DNA from: Larkinella soli
GTDB lineage: Bacteria > Bacteroidota > Bacteroidia > Cytophagales > Spirosomataceae
Length of the DNA: 64,000 nt
Direction: 5' to 3'
Assembly (NCBI RefSeq): GCF_003703975.1
Contig: NZ_QTJY01000009.1
Span: 1-64,000 of the forward strand
The position numbers were made by a program, and so were the translations under genes. A model generated the notes under the pieces. The model was not told the origin of the DNA and did no database searches. It saw nothing but the letters and a program-made list of their open reading frames with translations. Positions 17,911-25,474 of the stretch are shown piece by piece (the first letter of the stretch is position 1; the number at the start of each line of letters is the position of its first letter).

Positions 17911-18000
17911 GAGTTTGGGAGTTTGGGGTGGAGGAGTCCGGGGATCGGGTCGGCGAATAACCGGACTCCTCAACTCCCAGAATCCTCCACTCCTTAACTT
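17911..18000. repeat. G-rich intergenic repeat with inverted arms (copy 1, between rplU and rpmA)
   Basis: GAGGAGTCCGG (17931-17941) and CCGGACTCCTC (17961-17971) are perfect inverted arms of 11 bp. Outside them both sides consist of degenerate GGAGTT/TGGGG-type words on one strand and AACTCC/CCTCC words on the other. The same word set makes up the element at 23051-23165. It sits inside a ribosomal protein operon, so it would be transcribed. Confidence 0.6.
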
Positions 18001-18004
18001 ATTT

Positions 18005-18316
18005 TCAGATCGTAATGTCCTCGATTAAGACCTTCGTCAGGTACTGACGGTGTCCGTTTTTCTTTCGGTAGCCTTTCCGGCGTTTCTTTTTAAAGACGAT
18101 GACTTTTTCGCCTTTCAGGTGTTCCAGAATCTTGCCGGAAACCTGAGCGCCTGCGACGGTCGGGGCGCCTACCGAAATAGTACCGTCGTTATCGACAAGC
18201 AGTACCTTGTCGAACACAAGTGCAGCGTCCGTTTCGCCTTCCAGCCGGTGGGTGTAGACGTAGCGGCCCTTTTCTACTTTAAATTGCTGCCCTGCGATCT
18301 CTACGATTGCGTACAT
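18005..18316 (-). CDS. rplU: 50S ribosomal protein L21
   Basis: The 103-residue protein begins [14 protein letters not shown] and contains the 23S-binding segment [16 protein letters not shown], both diagnostic of L21. Length is normal. It is the first gene of the L21-L27 operon and is followed, after a repeat-bearing spacer, by rpmA. A TATATTTG -7 element lies 39 bp upstream of the start. L21 often governs its operon through its leader in other bacteria, but the leader here is only about 35 nt and no fold stands out. Confidence 0.96.
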   Translation of the reverse strand: MYAIVEIAGQQFKVEKGRYVYTHRLEGETDAALVFDKVLLVDNDGTISVGAPTVAGAQVSGKILEHLKGEKVIVFKKKRRKGYRKKNGHRQYLTKVLIEDITI

Positions 18317-18354
18317 GATTGATATAGAAATTGTTGCTTCTCAGAAATGAGGTG

Positions 18355-18362
18355 CAAATATA
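18355..18362 (-). promoter_or_regulatory. -7 element TATATTTG of the rplU-rpmA operon
   Basis: The minus strand reads TATATTTG, a perfect TAnnTTTG box, 39 bp before the rplU ATG. At the expected -33 distance there is only a T-rich run, not a clear TTG. The region above it is AT-rich, as usual for ribosomal promoters. Confidence 0.55.
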
Positions 18363-18566
18363 GGCTTTTTTTCTGTTAATAAAAAAAACTTGCTCCAATT
18401 TAACAACAGGGGCCGACCGGCTTTTTCCGGTGAACATTACGGGTCCGTACGATGTTAAAAGTACAGTAAATGAGTAGGTTATTGAGGATTAGCACGGATT
18501 TTGTACGCTTTTTCCGAGTAGAGCGTTTTAGACGGTAGACCGGATCTTAACCAGTTTCTTCATGCC

Positions 18567-19205
18567 ATGAATACCAGATTATACATTGCTCTGCTGGCCG
18601 TTCTGGCGATCACGGCCGCCTTTGCCTTCATCGGGCTGCCCGCTCCGGTCGATCAGGCCAGAACCTACGCGATCGGTGACTTCGTGAACGACTTCCGGCT
18701 GAAGAACGTCGACGGGCGGATGGTCGCCCTGAACGATTACCGCAACGGGCAGGGCGTCGTCATCGTGTTTACGACCAATCACTGCCCCTTTGCCAAAGCC
18801 TATGAGGAGCGCATCATCGCTCTCGACCGTAAATATGCCCCGCAGGGCTTTCCGCTGGTAGCCATCCAGCCCAACGATCCGACGGCCTACGTCGAGGACT
18901 CCTTTGAGAACATGCAGGTCCGGGCAAAGGAGAAGGGCTACAGCTTTCCGTATCTCGTCGACGAGTCGCAGGCGGTGGCTCAGGCTTTCGGTGCTTCCCG
19001 TACGCCCCAGGCGTATGTGCTCAAACGGACCGGCGACCGCTTTCGGGTCGAATACGCCGGGATGATCGACGATAGCCCGCAGGACCCGGCCGGGGTAAAA
19101 AGACGGTTTGTCGAGGAAGCCGTCGGCAACCTGCTCGGCGGCCGCCCCGTCGTCACCAGTACGACCCGGCCCATCGGCTGCGCCATCAAGTGGAAAAGCA
19201 TTTAA
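18567..19205 (+). CDS. Exported or membrane-anchored thioredoxin-fold peroxiredoxin-like protein
   Basis: The 212-residue protein has an N-terminal hydrophobic segment (residues 4-24), which is a signal peptide or anchor, then an AhpC/TSA-Redoxin domain: I-G-D-F-V-N-D-F-R-L-K-N-V-D-G, then V-V-I-V-F-T-T-N-H-C-P-F-A-K. Only one cysteine, C73, is present in the active loop (N-H-C-P-F), so the CxxC of thioredoxins is absent and the protein belongs to the PRX_like1 type. A cis-Pro motif S-R-T-P-Q-A-Y follows. It probably reduces peroxides or disulfides in the periplasm. It is transcribed alone and ends at a strong terminator. Confidence 0.82.
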   Translation: MNTRLYIALLAVLAITAAFAFIGLPAPVDQARTYAIGDFVNDFRLKNVDGRMVALNDYRNGQGVVIVFTTNHCPFAKAYEERIIALDRKYAPQGFPLVAIQPNDPTAYVEDSFENMQVRAKEKGYSFPYLVDESQAVAQAFGASRTPQAYVLKRTGDRFRVEYAGMIDDSPQDPAGVKRRFVEEAVGNLLGGRPVVTSTTRPIGCAIKWKSI

Positions 19206-19222
19206 CCCGTAGTTTCCTATAG

Positions 19223-19257
19223 AAAAGCCGCCTTCCGGACTCCGGAAGGCGGCTTTT
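19223..19257. terminator. Bidirectional terminator, 17-bp inverted repeat
   Basis: AAAAGCCGCCTTCCGGA (19223-19239) and its exact reverse complement (19241-19257) flank a single base, with A- and T-runs at the ends. It serves the convergent peroxiredoxin-like and SnoaL-like genes. Confidence 0.85.
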
Positions 19258-19278
19258 GTTTTTTCTCGACGGCCCGGC

Positions 19279-19788
19279 TTACTCGGCTTTCAGAGGGAGG
19301 TAGTGGAAGCCGAGGTAGGCAATTTTCCACTGCCCGTCGTGTTTCTCCAGAATCCGGGTTTCGACGGCCTTCCCCAGCAGTTTTCTGGTATGGCGGTCGT
19401 AGGAAGTCTCCTCGCAGGTGTACCAGGCTACCTCGCCGTAAATCCGAAAGTTTTCATTCTCCCGGACCACCTCGGCCGTCTGCCAGAGCGTCCGGTTTTC
19501 GTCGAACTGCTTTTTCTTGACGGTTTCCAGGGCTTTGAAGCCGTTATAGTATTTCACCTTTTCCGCGTATCCTTCCCAGTAACCGTACAGCCGGAAATAA
19601 GGGGCGTCGACGTAGGTACTCTTCCAGGCGGCAAAATCCTGGCGGTAGTACGAATCGGTTTCTTTGACGATGACGTTGCGGATGGCGATTTTCTCTTTTT
19701 CGAGCGGATCGCCCGGCGGGGTGCCGGCATAACCGGTGCCGGCCAGCAGCAGGAGGGCCGGCAGGTAAAATCGGATGAGAGTTTTCAT
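19279..19788 (-). CDS. Secreted SnoaL/NTF2-like protein
   Basis: I take 169 residues from ATG 19788. A Sec signal peptide (M-K-T-L-I-R-F-Y-L-P-A-L-L-L-L-A-G-T-G-Y-A-G) is followed by a domain of NTF2/SnoaL appearance: a helical start (I-A-I-R-N-V-I-V-K-E-T-D-S-Y-Y), W-K-S-T-Y-V, and a C-terminal sheet with E-V-A-W-Y-T-C-E-E and W-K-I-A-Y-L-G-F-H-Y-L. The fold often forms a ligand pocket or small isomerase, but no catalytic residues can be assigned. An upstream ATG adds 73 arginine- and cysteine-rich residues that do not look coding. It is a single-gene unit, divergent from the coiled-coil lipoprotein. Confidence 0.7.
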   Translation of the reverse strand: MKTLIRFYLPALLLLAGTGYAGTPPGDPLEKEKIAIRNVIVKETDSYYRQDFAAWKSTYVDAPYFRLYGYWEGYAEKVKYYNGFKALETVKKKQFDENRTLWQTAEVVRENENFRIYGEVAWYTCEETSYDRHTRKLLGKAVETRILEKHDGQWKIAYLGFHYLPLKAE

Positions 19789-19981
19789 GATGAAAAGAGT
19801 AGGGTGTGAATGGATAAAACAAAGGTATTGCTCCTCTCCGGCCGGGGCGAAGCAGCCGGGCGATGACCGACAAAACAGGCCGGCTGCGGGCTGAAAGACC
19901 GGACCCCGGCGACAAAAACCGGGTCGTCCGGCACGGGTTTTGTCAAGACACCTTACACAAACCAATCTTTTACCACGCGAC

Positions 19982-20506
19982 ATGAAAAAGGTATTGTTGA
20001 CTTTCAAACAGGTTCGTATGCTGGCCGGCGCCCTGCTGGTTGTTGCGTCGTTGTCATTGACCTCCTGTCAGAGCGACGGAAAGAATGAGTCCCGTACGGA
20101 AGACGCCGTAGAGAACACCGGCGAAGCCGTTGAAGCCGATGCCGAAGCGGCCGGTGACAAGGCCGAAGCCAAAGGTGACGAGGTGGCGGCCGATTTTCGC
20201 CGGGAACGCGATGAGGCTGTGGCCGGTATGAAGGAGCAGCAGCGTAAACTGGATGCCCGTATCGACGAATTGAAGGCCGATATGAAGCGCGAAGGCCGGG
20301 AAGCCAAGGCCGAAACCAAAGAAAAGCTGGCCGACCTGGAGCAGGAACGCCGGGAACTGGGCGAGGATATGGACCGGGCGCAGAATGCGACGGCAGCCGC
20401 CTGGGCTGATGTGAAAAAAGGCTTCAAACGGGCCGGAAAGAGCATCGGCGAGGCCTTCGATAAGGCGGAGGACAAATTAGACAAAGACGGTAAGGACGAC
20501 AACTAA
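19982..20506 (+). CDS. Coiled-coil lipoprotein, hypothetical
   Basis: From ATG 19982 the product is 174 residues. The signal peptide ends in a lipobox L-T-S-C followed by Q-S-D-G, so the protein is predicted to be lipidated. Almost all of the rest is a charged helix rich in Ala, Glu, Lys, Asp and Arg with heptad spacing (for example M-K-E-Q-Q-R-K-L-D-A-R-I-D-E-L-K-A-D-M), indicating a long coiled coil like the apolipoprotein/LEA-like stress proteins. The C-terminus repeats F-K-R-A-G-K-S-I-G-E-A-F-D-K-A-E-D. No enzymatic motif is seen. It may stabilise the envelope. It is followed by a strong terminator. Confidence 0.75.
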   Translation: MKKVLLTFKQVRMLAGALLVVASLSLTSCQSDGKNESRTEDAVENTGEAVEADAEAAGDKAEAKGDEVAADFRRERDEAVAGMKEQQRKLDARIDELKADMKREGREAKAETKEKLADLEQERRELGEDMDRAQNATAAAWADVKKGFKRAGKSIGEAFDKAEDKLDKDGKDDN

Positions 20507-20528
20507 TTATAGTTCAGTTAGGTAGACA

Positions 20529-20565
20529 AACCGCTCCGGCCAGGATGAGCCGGAGCGGTTTTTTT
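20529..20565 (+). terminator. Intrinsic terminator after the coiled-coil lipoprotein
   Basis: AACCGCTCCGG (20529-20539) pairs with CCGGAGCGGTT (20550-20560), followed by a run of T residues to 20565. Confidence 0.85.
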
Positions 20566-20793
20566 GTGGAAAATTCTACCCAACCTGTTGGTTTGGCGGC
20601 AACAGTTTTTCCGGGATCGTCAAGCCGGCCGGAATCCGTTAGAAATTTTTTTGCCCGGTTGGCCTGTTTTTAATAAGTTCTCTTTCGTCCGGATGGGCGT
20701 AAACCGGGTGGCGGGAAATAACAAAAACCGGTCCGGCTGAACAAGCCGTTTAACTTTCGGTATATATCGAAGCATGATTTGGATCAATACGCC

Positions 20794-21534
20794 ATGGCGA
20801 TAGTAACGGTGACGGTGCTGCGGTATCCGGCCGGAAGGCGGTATCGGGCGTTTGTCCGGATGGGACGCTGGATGATGAACCCGTTTTCGGCACCGGGTTT
20901 ACGGTTTCAGAAAATGATGGGAACGGGAAAGGAATTCGGCCTGATTCCCGATTTTTCGCGGTATGTCTTCCTGGGCGTCTGGACCTCGGAAGAGGCTGCC
21001 CATACCTTTTTCGCTTCTGCCGAATGGAAGGCCATGAGCGACGGGACGGCCGAAGCGGGAACGCTCTATTTGAAACCGCTCCGGTCGCACGGCCGCTGGG
21101 ATGGAAAGGATCCGTTTGCCGAGGAGGAGAAAGCGTCTGCTCAACCGCCGGGAAGGGAAGGCCTTTCGGGGCATCCCGTGGCCGTGCTGACCCGGGCCAC
21201 CCTCCGGTGGACGGCCCTGCCGGATTTCTGGCGGCACGTTCCGCAGGCCCGGAAGCAGCTTTCGGCCGGCGCAGACCACCTTCTCTTTGCGGTCGGTGCG
21301 GGAGAGAAACCGCTGGTCCAGCAGTGTACGATCAGCGTCTGGACCGATGCCCGGGCCATCGATCAGTTTGCCTATCGGCAGAGCGGCCACAAGGAGGTGG
21401 TCCGGCGCACCCGCGAACGGCGGTGGTATGCGGAAGAACTGTTTGCCCGGTTTGCCGTACTCCGCAGCGAGGGTACGTTTTCAGGAAAACCGCTGGCGTG
21501 GCCGAAAGCCTTCGGCGCGGAGATTCCCGGTTGA
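20794..21534 (+). CDS. CrtA-like (spheroidene monooxygenase family) protein
   Basis: The 246-residue protein has two halves with dimeric alpha/beta-barrel character. The first contains R-F-Q-K-M-M-G-T-G-K-E-F-G-L-I-P-D-F-S-R-Y-V-F-L-G-V-W spread over residues 38-65, which matches the CrtA/spheroidene monooxygenase pattern; the second has A-V-L-T-R-A-T-L-R and S-V-W-T-D-A-R-A-I-D-Q-F-A-Y. CrtA enzymes add a keto group to carotenoids, yet relatives are common outside carotenoid clusters and no other carotenoid gene is adjacent here. I use ATG 20794; a TTG 15 nt upstream is in frame. Function is therefore tentative. It converges with the SDR gene. Confidence 0.65.
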   Translation: MAIVTVTVLRYPAGRRYRAFVRMGRWMMNPFSAPGLRFQKMMGTGKEFGLIPDFSRYVFLGVWTSEEAAHTFFASAEWKAMSDGTAEAGTLYLKPLRSHGRWDGKDPFAEEEKASAQPPGREGLSGHPVAVLTRATLRWTALPDFWRHVPQARKQLSAGADHLLFAVGAGEKPLVQQCTISVWTDARAIDQFAYRQSGHKEVVRRTRERRWYAEELFARFAVLRSEGTFSGKPLAWPKAFGAEIPG

Positions 21535-21565
21535 GCTTCACCGGGCGCAATCCGCCGGATCATGG

Positions 21566-22345
21566 TTATTTGGGCGCCATCCGGATGGCACCGTCGAGCC
21601 GGATCACTTCCCCGTTCAGCATGGGATTTTCGACGATGGCCTTCGCCAGCAGCGCATACTCGTGGGGCCGGCCCAGCCGCGACGGAAACGGCACCTGCCG
21701 GCCCAGCGACAGGCGGGCTTCCTCGGGCAGCCCCATCAGGAGGGGCGTTTCAAACAGGCCGGGGGCAATGGTCATGACCCGGATGCCGGTGCGGGCCAGG
21801 TCGCGGGCCACCGGCAGCGTCATGCTGACGATACCGCCTTTGGAGGCCGCGTAGGCCACCTGCCCGATCTGCCCGTCGTAGGCCGCCACTGAAGCCGTAT
21901 TAATGATGACCCCCCGTTCGCCCTCCGCATTGGGCGTATTTTTTTCCATCGCAAAAGCCGCCAGCCGGATGACATTGAACGTGCCGATCAGGTTGATCCG
22001 GATGGTTTTTTCAAAAACCGCCAGCGAGTGAGGCCCGTAGGTGTCGCCTACCTTGCCGACGGTCTTGCGGGCCTCGGCGATGCCGGCGCAGTTGACGGCG
22101 ATGTGAAGCGCTCCAAACTCGTTGAGAGCCAGATCGACGGCGGTCTGGGCATCGGCTTCGCTGGTGACGTCCGTCCGCACGAACCGGACACGCTCCTGGA
22201 GTTCGGCGGCCAGGGCTTCGCCTTTTTCTTCGTTCAGGTCGAGCAGCACCACATGGGCGCCCAGTGAATGGAACAGGCGGGCCGTGGCTTCGCCCAGACC
22301 GGAAGCCCCGCCGGTGATGAGGGCCGTTGCGTTGGAAAGCTGCAT
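21566..22345 (-). CDS. SDR-family 3-hydroxyacyl-CoA dehydrogenase-like (type 2/HSD10-like)
   Basis: This 259-residue short-chain dehydrogenase shows the cofactor motif T-G-G-A-S-G-L-G (residues 11-18), D36 in L-L-D-L-N that selects NAD, N-C-A-G (85-88), and the catalytic set S152, Y165 and K169 (Y-A-A-S-K). The R-x-V-x-x-K-V-G-D-T-Y-G insert before the active site and the [10 protein letters not shown] block are typical of the HSD17B10/type 2 3-hydroxyacyl-CoA dehydrogenases, which act in fatty-acid or branched-chain amino-acid oxidation. It starts 7 bp after the yjjG-like gene and is surely co-transcribed with it. The substrate assignment is from family resemblance. Confidence 0.85.
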   Translation of the reverse strand: MQLSNATALITGGASGLGEATARLFHSLGAHVVLLDLNEEKGEALAAELQERVRFVRTDVTSEADAQTAVDLALNEFGALHIAVNCAGIAEARKTVGKVGDTYGPHSLAVFEKTIRINLIGTFNVIRLAAFAMEKNTPNAEGERGVIINTASVAAYDGQIGQVAYAASKGGIVSMTLPVARDLARTGIRVMTIAPGLFETPLLMGLPEEARLSLGRQVPFPSRLGRPHEYALLAKAIVENPMLNGEVIRLDGAIRMAPK

Positions 22346-22352
22346 AGGGAGG

Positions 22353-23045
22353 TCAAAGAAGCGTCATCAGTTCTTTCAGATGCTGGATTTCGTACGTCGG
22401 AGCGGGGCCGTCGACGGGTCGGGTGGTGTAGTTGTAATATACTACGTCCATGCCCGCGTTCAGAGCGCCCCGAACGTCGGCGTCATAGTTATCACCGATC
22501 ATCAGGCTCTCCTGTACATCGGCACCCGTTACCGTCAGGGCGAAATCAAAGATGCGCGGGTCCGGCTTTTTAGCTTCCGCCCGCTGGTTGGTAATGATTT
22601 CCTGAAAATAATCCGTCAGGTTCGAACTGGCCATTTTCAGCGCCTGGATTTCGTCGAAGCCGTTGGTGATGATATGCAGCACATACCGGTTTTTCAGATA
22701 ATCCAGCACCTCCATGGCCGACTCCATCAGGTGCGGTTTGCGGGGCAGCACCCGGAGGTAGGCTTCGTTCAGTTCGTCGCAGATCGAATGGTCGGTTACG
22801 CCGAGGGCGTTCATGACCATGCGGAACCGGCGGTGACGAATGTCGCTATGAGTCAGGCGGTTATTGTCGTATTCTGCCCAAAGCCGGCGGTTGATCGTGA
22901 GGAAGTGCCGGTTAAATTCCTCGGCCGATTCGATGCCGAGTTCCGTCAGCCGAAACTGCTCATACAGTTCGCAGATCGACTCCATCGAATTCCGGTCAAA
23001 ATCCCAGAGGGTGTGGTCGAGATCGAAAAAGAGATGTTTATACAT
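22353..23045 (-). CDS. YjjG-type HAD-family (pyrimidine) nucleotidase
   Basis: The 230-residue protein has the HAD motif [12 protein letters not shown] (nucleophile D8, general acid D10), motif II T-N-G-F-D, a lysine in the E-A-K-K-P-D-P motif III and I-G-D-N-Y-D-A-D motif IV. The cap (residues 18-85) and '[10 protein letters not shown]' tract match the YjjG group, which dephosphorylates non-canonical pyrimidine nucleotides such as dUMP and 5-halogenated forms as house-cleaning. It heads a two-gene unit with the SDR and is separated from the ferredoxin gene upstream by a hairpin repeat. Confidence 0.87.
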   Translation of the reverse strand: MYKHLFFDLDHTLWDFDRNSMESICELYEQFRLTELGIESAEEFNRHFLTINRRLWAEYDNNRLTHSDIRHRRFRMVMNALGVTDHSICDELNEAYLRVLPRKPHLMESAMEVLDYLKNRYVLHIITNGFDEIQALKMASSNLTDYFQEIITNQRAEAKKPDPRIFDFALTVTGADVQESLMIGDNYDADVRGALNAGMDVVYYNYTTRPVDGPAPTYEIQHLKELMTLL

Positions 23046-23050
23046 AGATC

Positions 23051-23165
23051 GTTGAGGGGTTGGGGAGTTAAGGGGTTCAGGAGTTTGGGGGTTGAGGATT
23101 TGGGAGTTGCTTTTAACATCTGACTCCCCAACCCCTCAACTCCTAAACTCAAAGACCCCTAAACT
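23051..23165. repeat. G-rich intergenic repeat with perfect 18-bp inverted arms (copy 2)
   Basis: GTTGAGGGGTTGGGGAGT (23051-23068) and its exact reverse complement (23123-23140) bracket 54 nt made of the same words (GGAGTTTGGGG, GTTGAGGATT, GGGAGTT), and the complement continues to 23165 (CTCCTAAACTC, ACCCCTAAAC). The word content matches the rplU-rpmA spacer element. As RNA it would fold into a long imperfect hairpin between two genes of the same strand. Confidence 0.7.
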
Positions 23166-23471
23166 TTAAAACGGCAGCACCAGGCGCTCCACGGGGCGGT
23201 CGTTAACCAGGTGGCTTTCCACGATTTCCTCGACGTCGGAGAGCCGGACGTTGCCGTAGTAGGTTCCTTCCGGATAGACGACGAGCGACGGCCCGAACGC
23301 ACAGGCGTCGAGGCAACCCGTCCGCTGGGCCCGGATCTCGATTTGTAAACCCCGGTCCTTGAGGGCTTGTTTAAAAGCTTCGACCAACTCCATTCCGTGC
23401 GCTTCGCCACAGCTTTTCTTGGGAGCCGGTTTCTGATTGGTACAGATAAAAACGTGTTTTCTGAATTTCAT
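23166..23471 (-). CDS. Thioredoxin-fold [2Fe-2S] ferredoxin
   Basis: The 101-residue protein carries four cysteines at the positions of thioredoxin-like 2Fe-2S ferredoxins: C10 in F-I-C-T-N, C21 in K-S-C-G, and the C53-x3-C57 pair in T-G-C-L-D-A-C. G-P-S-L-V-V-Y-P-E-G-T-Y-Y-G-N-V completes the family signature. Relatives are NuoE-like or stand-alone electron carriers in the cytosol; many are stand-alone small genes as here. It is the most upstream gene of a run on the minus strand, but a repeat hairpin separates it from yjjG, so it may end its own transcript. Confidence 0.88.
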   Translation of the reverse strand: MKFRKHVFICTNQKPAPKKSCGEAHGMELVEAFKQALKDRGLQIEIRAQRTGCLDACAFGPSLVVYPEGTYYGNVRLSDVEEIVESHLVNDRPVERLVLPF

Positions 23472-23870
23472 AAGGATACCGCAATCGCCCGACGGGCGGG
23501 CTTCGTAAGTAAGAGTACAAAGTTCAGGGAAAAATCAGTGAGAACAGCGTCGGAGGGAATGTTTAAAAATTCGGTGATTTAAACGTTTCGGCATGATTTT
23601 GGGTCTATTTCCTATAGAAAGCTGAAAAGTCCTAACTATTCGCCGAATAAGTCACAAATGCATAATTTATTCAGGAAAGAAGCTTTTTTTACAATCGACG
23701 TAATAAACTGTCCTTTTTTGACTTATTTCTGTGAAAATATTTTTTCGGTCTATTGCATAGCAGATTGAAAATATCGTACTTTGAGTCAAACAACTTAATC
23801 TTTCACTAAAAAACCGGAGGCAGACACACTATCGATACAACGCTCTACGTTACCTAACTGATTACTGAAA
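23472..23870. other. Gene-free, AT-rich 399-bp region between ferredoxin and ECF sigma gene
   Basis: No plausible gene was found. The right half (23640-23800) is markedly AT-rich compared with the coding DNA and carries the putative sigma-gene promoter. No repeat, RNA gene or strong hairpin was seen. Confidence 0.6.
23753..23783 (+). promoter_or_regulatory. Candidate promoter of the ECF sigma gene
   Basis: TTG at 23753-23755 and TACTTTG at 23777-23783 resemble -33 and -7 boxes with a 21-bp spacer. The -7 box lacks one base of TAnnTTTG, so this is tentative. It implies a leader of about 80 nt. Confidence 0.35.
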
Positions 23871-24470
23871 ATGGACAAATTGCAGGTTAGCGACAGTGAG
23901 CTTATATCCCTGTACATACGAGGTAGTGAAAAAGCCTTTGAAAAACTGGTTCAGCGTCATAAATCGAAAGTATATACGACTATCTATCTGATAGTAAAGG
24001 ACCAGTACGTTGCCGAAGACCTGATGCAGGACACCTTTATCAAGGCGGTCGAGACACTGAAATCAGGGAAATATAACGAAGAAGGCAAATTTCTGCCCTG
24101 GATTATCCGGATCGCTCACAACCTGGCTATCGATTTTTTTAGAAAGGAAAAACGCTACCCCAATGTAGTGTTTGAGGATGGAAGCAGTGTTTTCAACACG
24201 CTTGAATTTGCCGAAGACTCCATCGAGTCGGTGCAGATCCGGCAGGAAACACATGAACATCTGCGTGAGCTGATTCAGCGGCTGCCCGAGCAGCAACGTC
24301 AGGTTTTGATTATGCGGCATTACGAGGAAATGAGTTTCCAGGAAATTGCCGATGCAACCGGAGTCAGTATCAATACGGCATTGGGGAGAATGCGTTATGC
24401 TTTAATCAATTTGCGGAAGCAACTAAGCAAACGTTCCCCATACTATGATACAAACTTTTACCAACGATGA
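23871..24470 (+). CDS. ECF-type RNA polymerase sigma factor
   Basis: The 199-residue protein has region 2 (A-F-E-K-L-V-Q-R-H-K, then D-Q-Y-V-A-E-D-L-M-Q-D-T-F-I-K-A and W-I-I-R-I-A-H-N-L-A-I-D-F-F-R-K) and region 4 (L-P-E-Q-Q-R-Q-V-L-I-M-R-H-Y-E-E-M-S-F-Q-E-I-A, then the S-I-N-T-A-L-G-R-M-R recognition helix), so it is a complete ECF sigma. There is no extra domain. Its last 26 bp overlap the start of a small gene that looks like a zinc-less anti-sigma. The AT-rich upstream region has a possible promoter. The regulon is unknown; no SusCD or FecR gene is adjacent, unlike typical Bacteroidota nutrient-linked ECF sigmas. Confidence 0.92.
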   Translation: MDKLQVSDSELISLYIRGSEKAFEKLVQRHKSKVYTTIYLIVKDQYVAEDLMQDTFIKAVETLKSGKYNEEGKFLPWIIRIAHNLAIDFFRKEKRYPNVVFEDGSSVFNTLEFAEDSIESVQIRQETHEHLRELIQRLPEQQRQVLIMRHYEEMSFQEIADATGVSINTALGRMRYALINLRKQLSKRSPYYDTNFYQR

Positions 24471-24681
24471 CGTAATCCGGTATGTTTATGAGGAGACCTC
24501 CTCCGAGGAAAACCTTCTGATCGAAGATGCCCTCATGGCCGAGCCGGAACTGATGACTTTTTACCTGGATGTGCTGGAAGTGAAGTGTCTGATGAACAAA
24601 ATCGAACGCCAGCCCTCCGACCGGTCCGTCCAGTATATTCTGAACTTCTCAAGAAACTACGTACCTAACCCGTCGGCCTGA
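24445..24681 (+). CDS. Small acidic protein overlapping the sigma gene, putative zinc-less anti-sigma
   Basis: This 78-residue protein starts inside the end of the sigma gene (26-bp overlap in another frame), which implies coupled translation. Its opening D-D-V-I-R-Y-V-Y-E-E-T-S-S-E-E-N-L-L-I-E-D-A-L (spread over residues 8-30) follows the pattern of anti-sigma N-terminal domains (L-x-x-Y-x-x-x-E-L-x-x-x-E-x-x-x-V-E-x-H-L), but the His/Cys zinc ligands are missing; a single Cys at 49 remains. There is no membrane segment, so it would act in the cytosol. The tail R-x-V-Q-Y-I-L-N-F-S-R-N-Y looks conserved-like. The anti-sigma role is inference from position and pattern. Confidence 0.65.
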   Translation: MIQTFTNDDVIRYVYEETSSEENLLIEDALMAEPELMTFYLDVLEVKCLMNKIERQPSDRSVQYILNFSRNYVPNPSA

Positions 24682-24754
24682 GGTCAATAGGCGGGCGGGT
24701 TTTTCTGCTCTTTTGTCATTCCTGCAGCCCCGCTGCGGAAACGGCAAAAGAGCT

Positions 24755-24762
24755 TATTTTTG
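24755..24762 (+). promoter_or_regulatory. -7 element TATTTTTG four bases before the nth start
   Basis: A perfect TAnnTTTG box lies 4 nt before ATG 24767, the same geometry as at the glycosyltransferase gene. No clear -33 TTG is found 19 bp upstream. If used, nth mRNA would be leaderless. Confidence 0.5.
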
Positions 24763-24766
24763 CTAT

Positions 24767-25444
24767 ATGCTTAAGAAAGAACGGTTCCGGAAGTTTTTAG
24801 CGTACTTCACCACCCACTTCCCCGAGCCGAAAACGGAACTGCACTACGGCAATCCCTTTGAGTTGCTCGTTGCCGTCATCCTGTCGGCCCAGTGCACCGA
24901 CAAACGCATCAACCAGGTGACGCCGGCGCTGTTTGCCCGCTTCCCGGACCCGGAATCGCTGGCGGCCGCGAGCGTAGAAGAAGTGTTCAGCTACATCCGC
25001 AGCGTCTCGTATCCCAACAATAAGGCGAAGCATCTGGTCGGGATGGCCAGGGTGCTGACGGAACAGTTCGCCGGAGAAGTGCCGGCGAACGTGGAAGATC
25101 TTCAGAAGATGCCGGGCGTCGGCCGGAAAACCGCCCATGTAATCACGTCGCTGATTTTCAACCAGCCGACCATGGCCGTGGATACGCACGTGTTCCGGGT
25201 ATCGCACCGGCTCGGCCTCGTTCCCCGAACCGCCACTACCCCGCTGGCCGTGGAGAAGGCGCTTATGCCCTATATCCCGGCCGAATACGTCCCCAAGGCC
25301 CACCACTGGCTGATCCTGCACGGCCGGTACGTCTGTATCGCCCGCGCCCCCAAATGCAGCGAATGCGCCCTGACGGATTTCTGCCGGTATTATGAGAAGA
25401 TCGGACTGCCCGGGTTGGGAAGTGCCGGCGTGATCGAAAACTGA
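24767..25444 (+). CDS. nth: Endonuclease III (DNA glycosylase/AP lyase)
   Basis: The 225-residue protein removes oxidised pyrimidines and cleaves the abasic site. It has the helix-hairpin-helix L-Q-K-M-P-G-V-G-R-K-T-A-H-V with the catalytic lysine, the catalytic aspartate in V-D-T-H-V-F-R, and the iron-sulfur cluster loop C-x6-C-x2-C-x5-C near the C-terminus (C-I-A-R-A-P-K-C-S-E-C). L-S-A-Q-C-T-D-K appears near the start as usual. ATG 24767 gives the normal N-terminus; an upstream frame extension of 18 residues would run through the promoter box. A REP-like repeat follows downstream. Confidence 0.94.
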   Translation: MLKKERFRKFLAYFTTHFPEPKTELHYGNPFELLVAVILSAQCTDKRINQVTPALFARFPDPESLAAASVEEVFSYIRSVSYPNNKAKHLVGMARVLTEQFAGEVPANVEDLQKMPGVGRKTAHVITSLIFNQPTMAVDTHVFRVSHRLGLVPRTATTPLAVEKALMPYIPAEYVPKAHHWLILHGRYVCIARAPKCSECALTDFCRYYEKIGLPGLGSAGVIEN

Positions 25445-25474
25445 AAAAAGCGGGGGAATCCTGTCCCTGGGCGG

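Noticed and set aside
19213-19225. TTTCCTATAGAAA, found again at 23608-23620
   Set aside because: Two identical 13-mers are expected many times by chance in 64 kb, and the contexts share nothing else.
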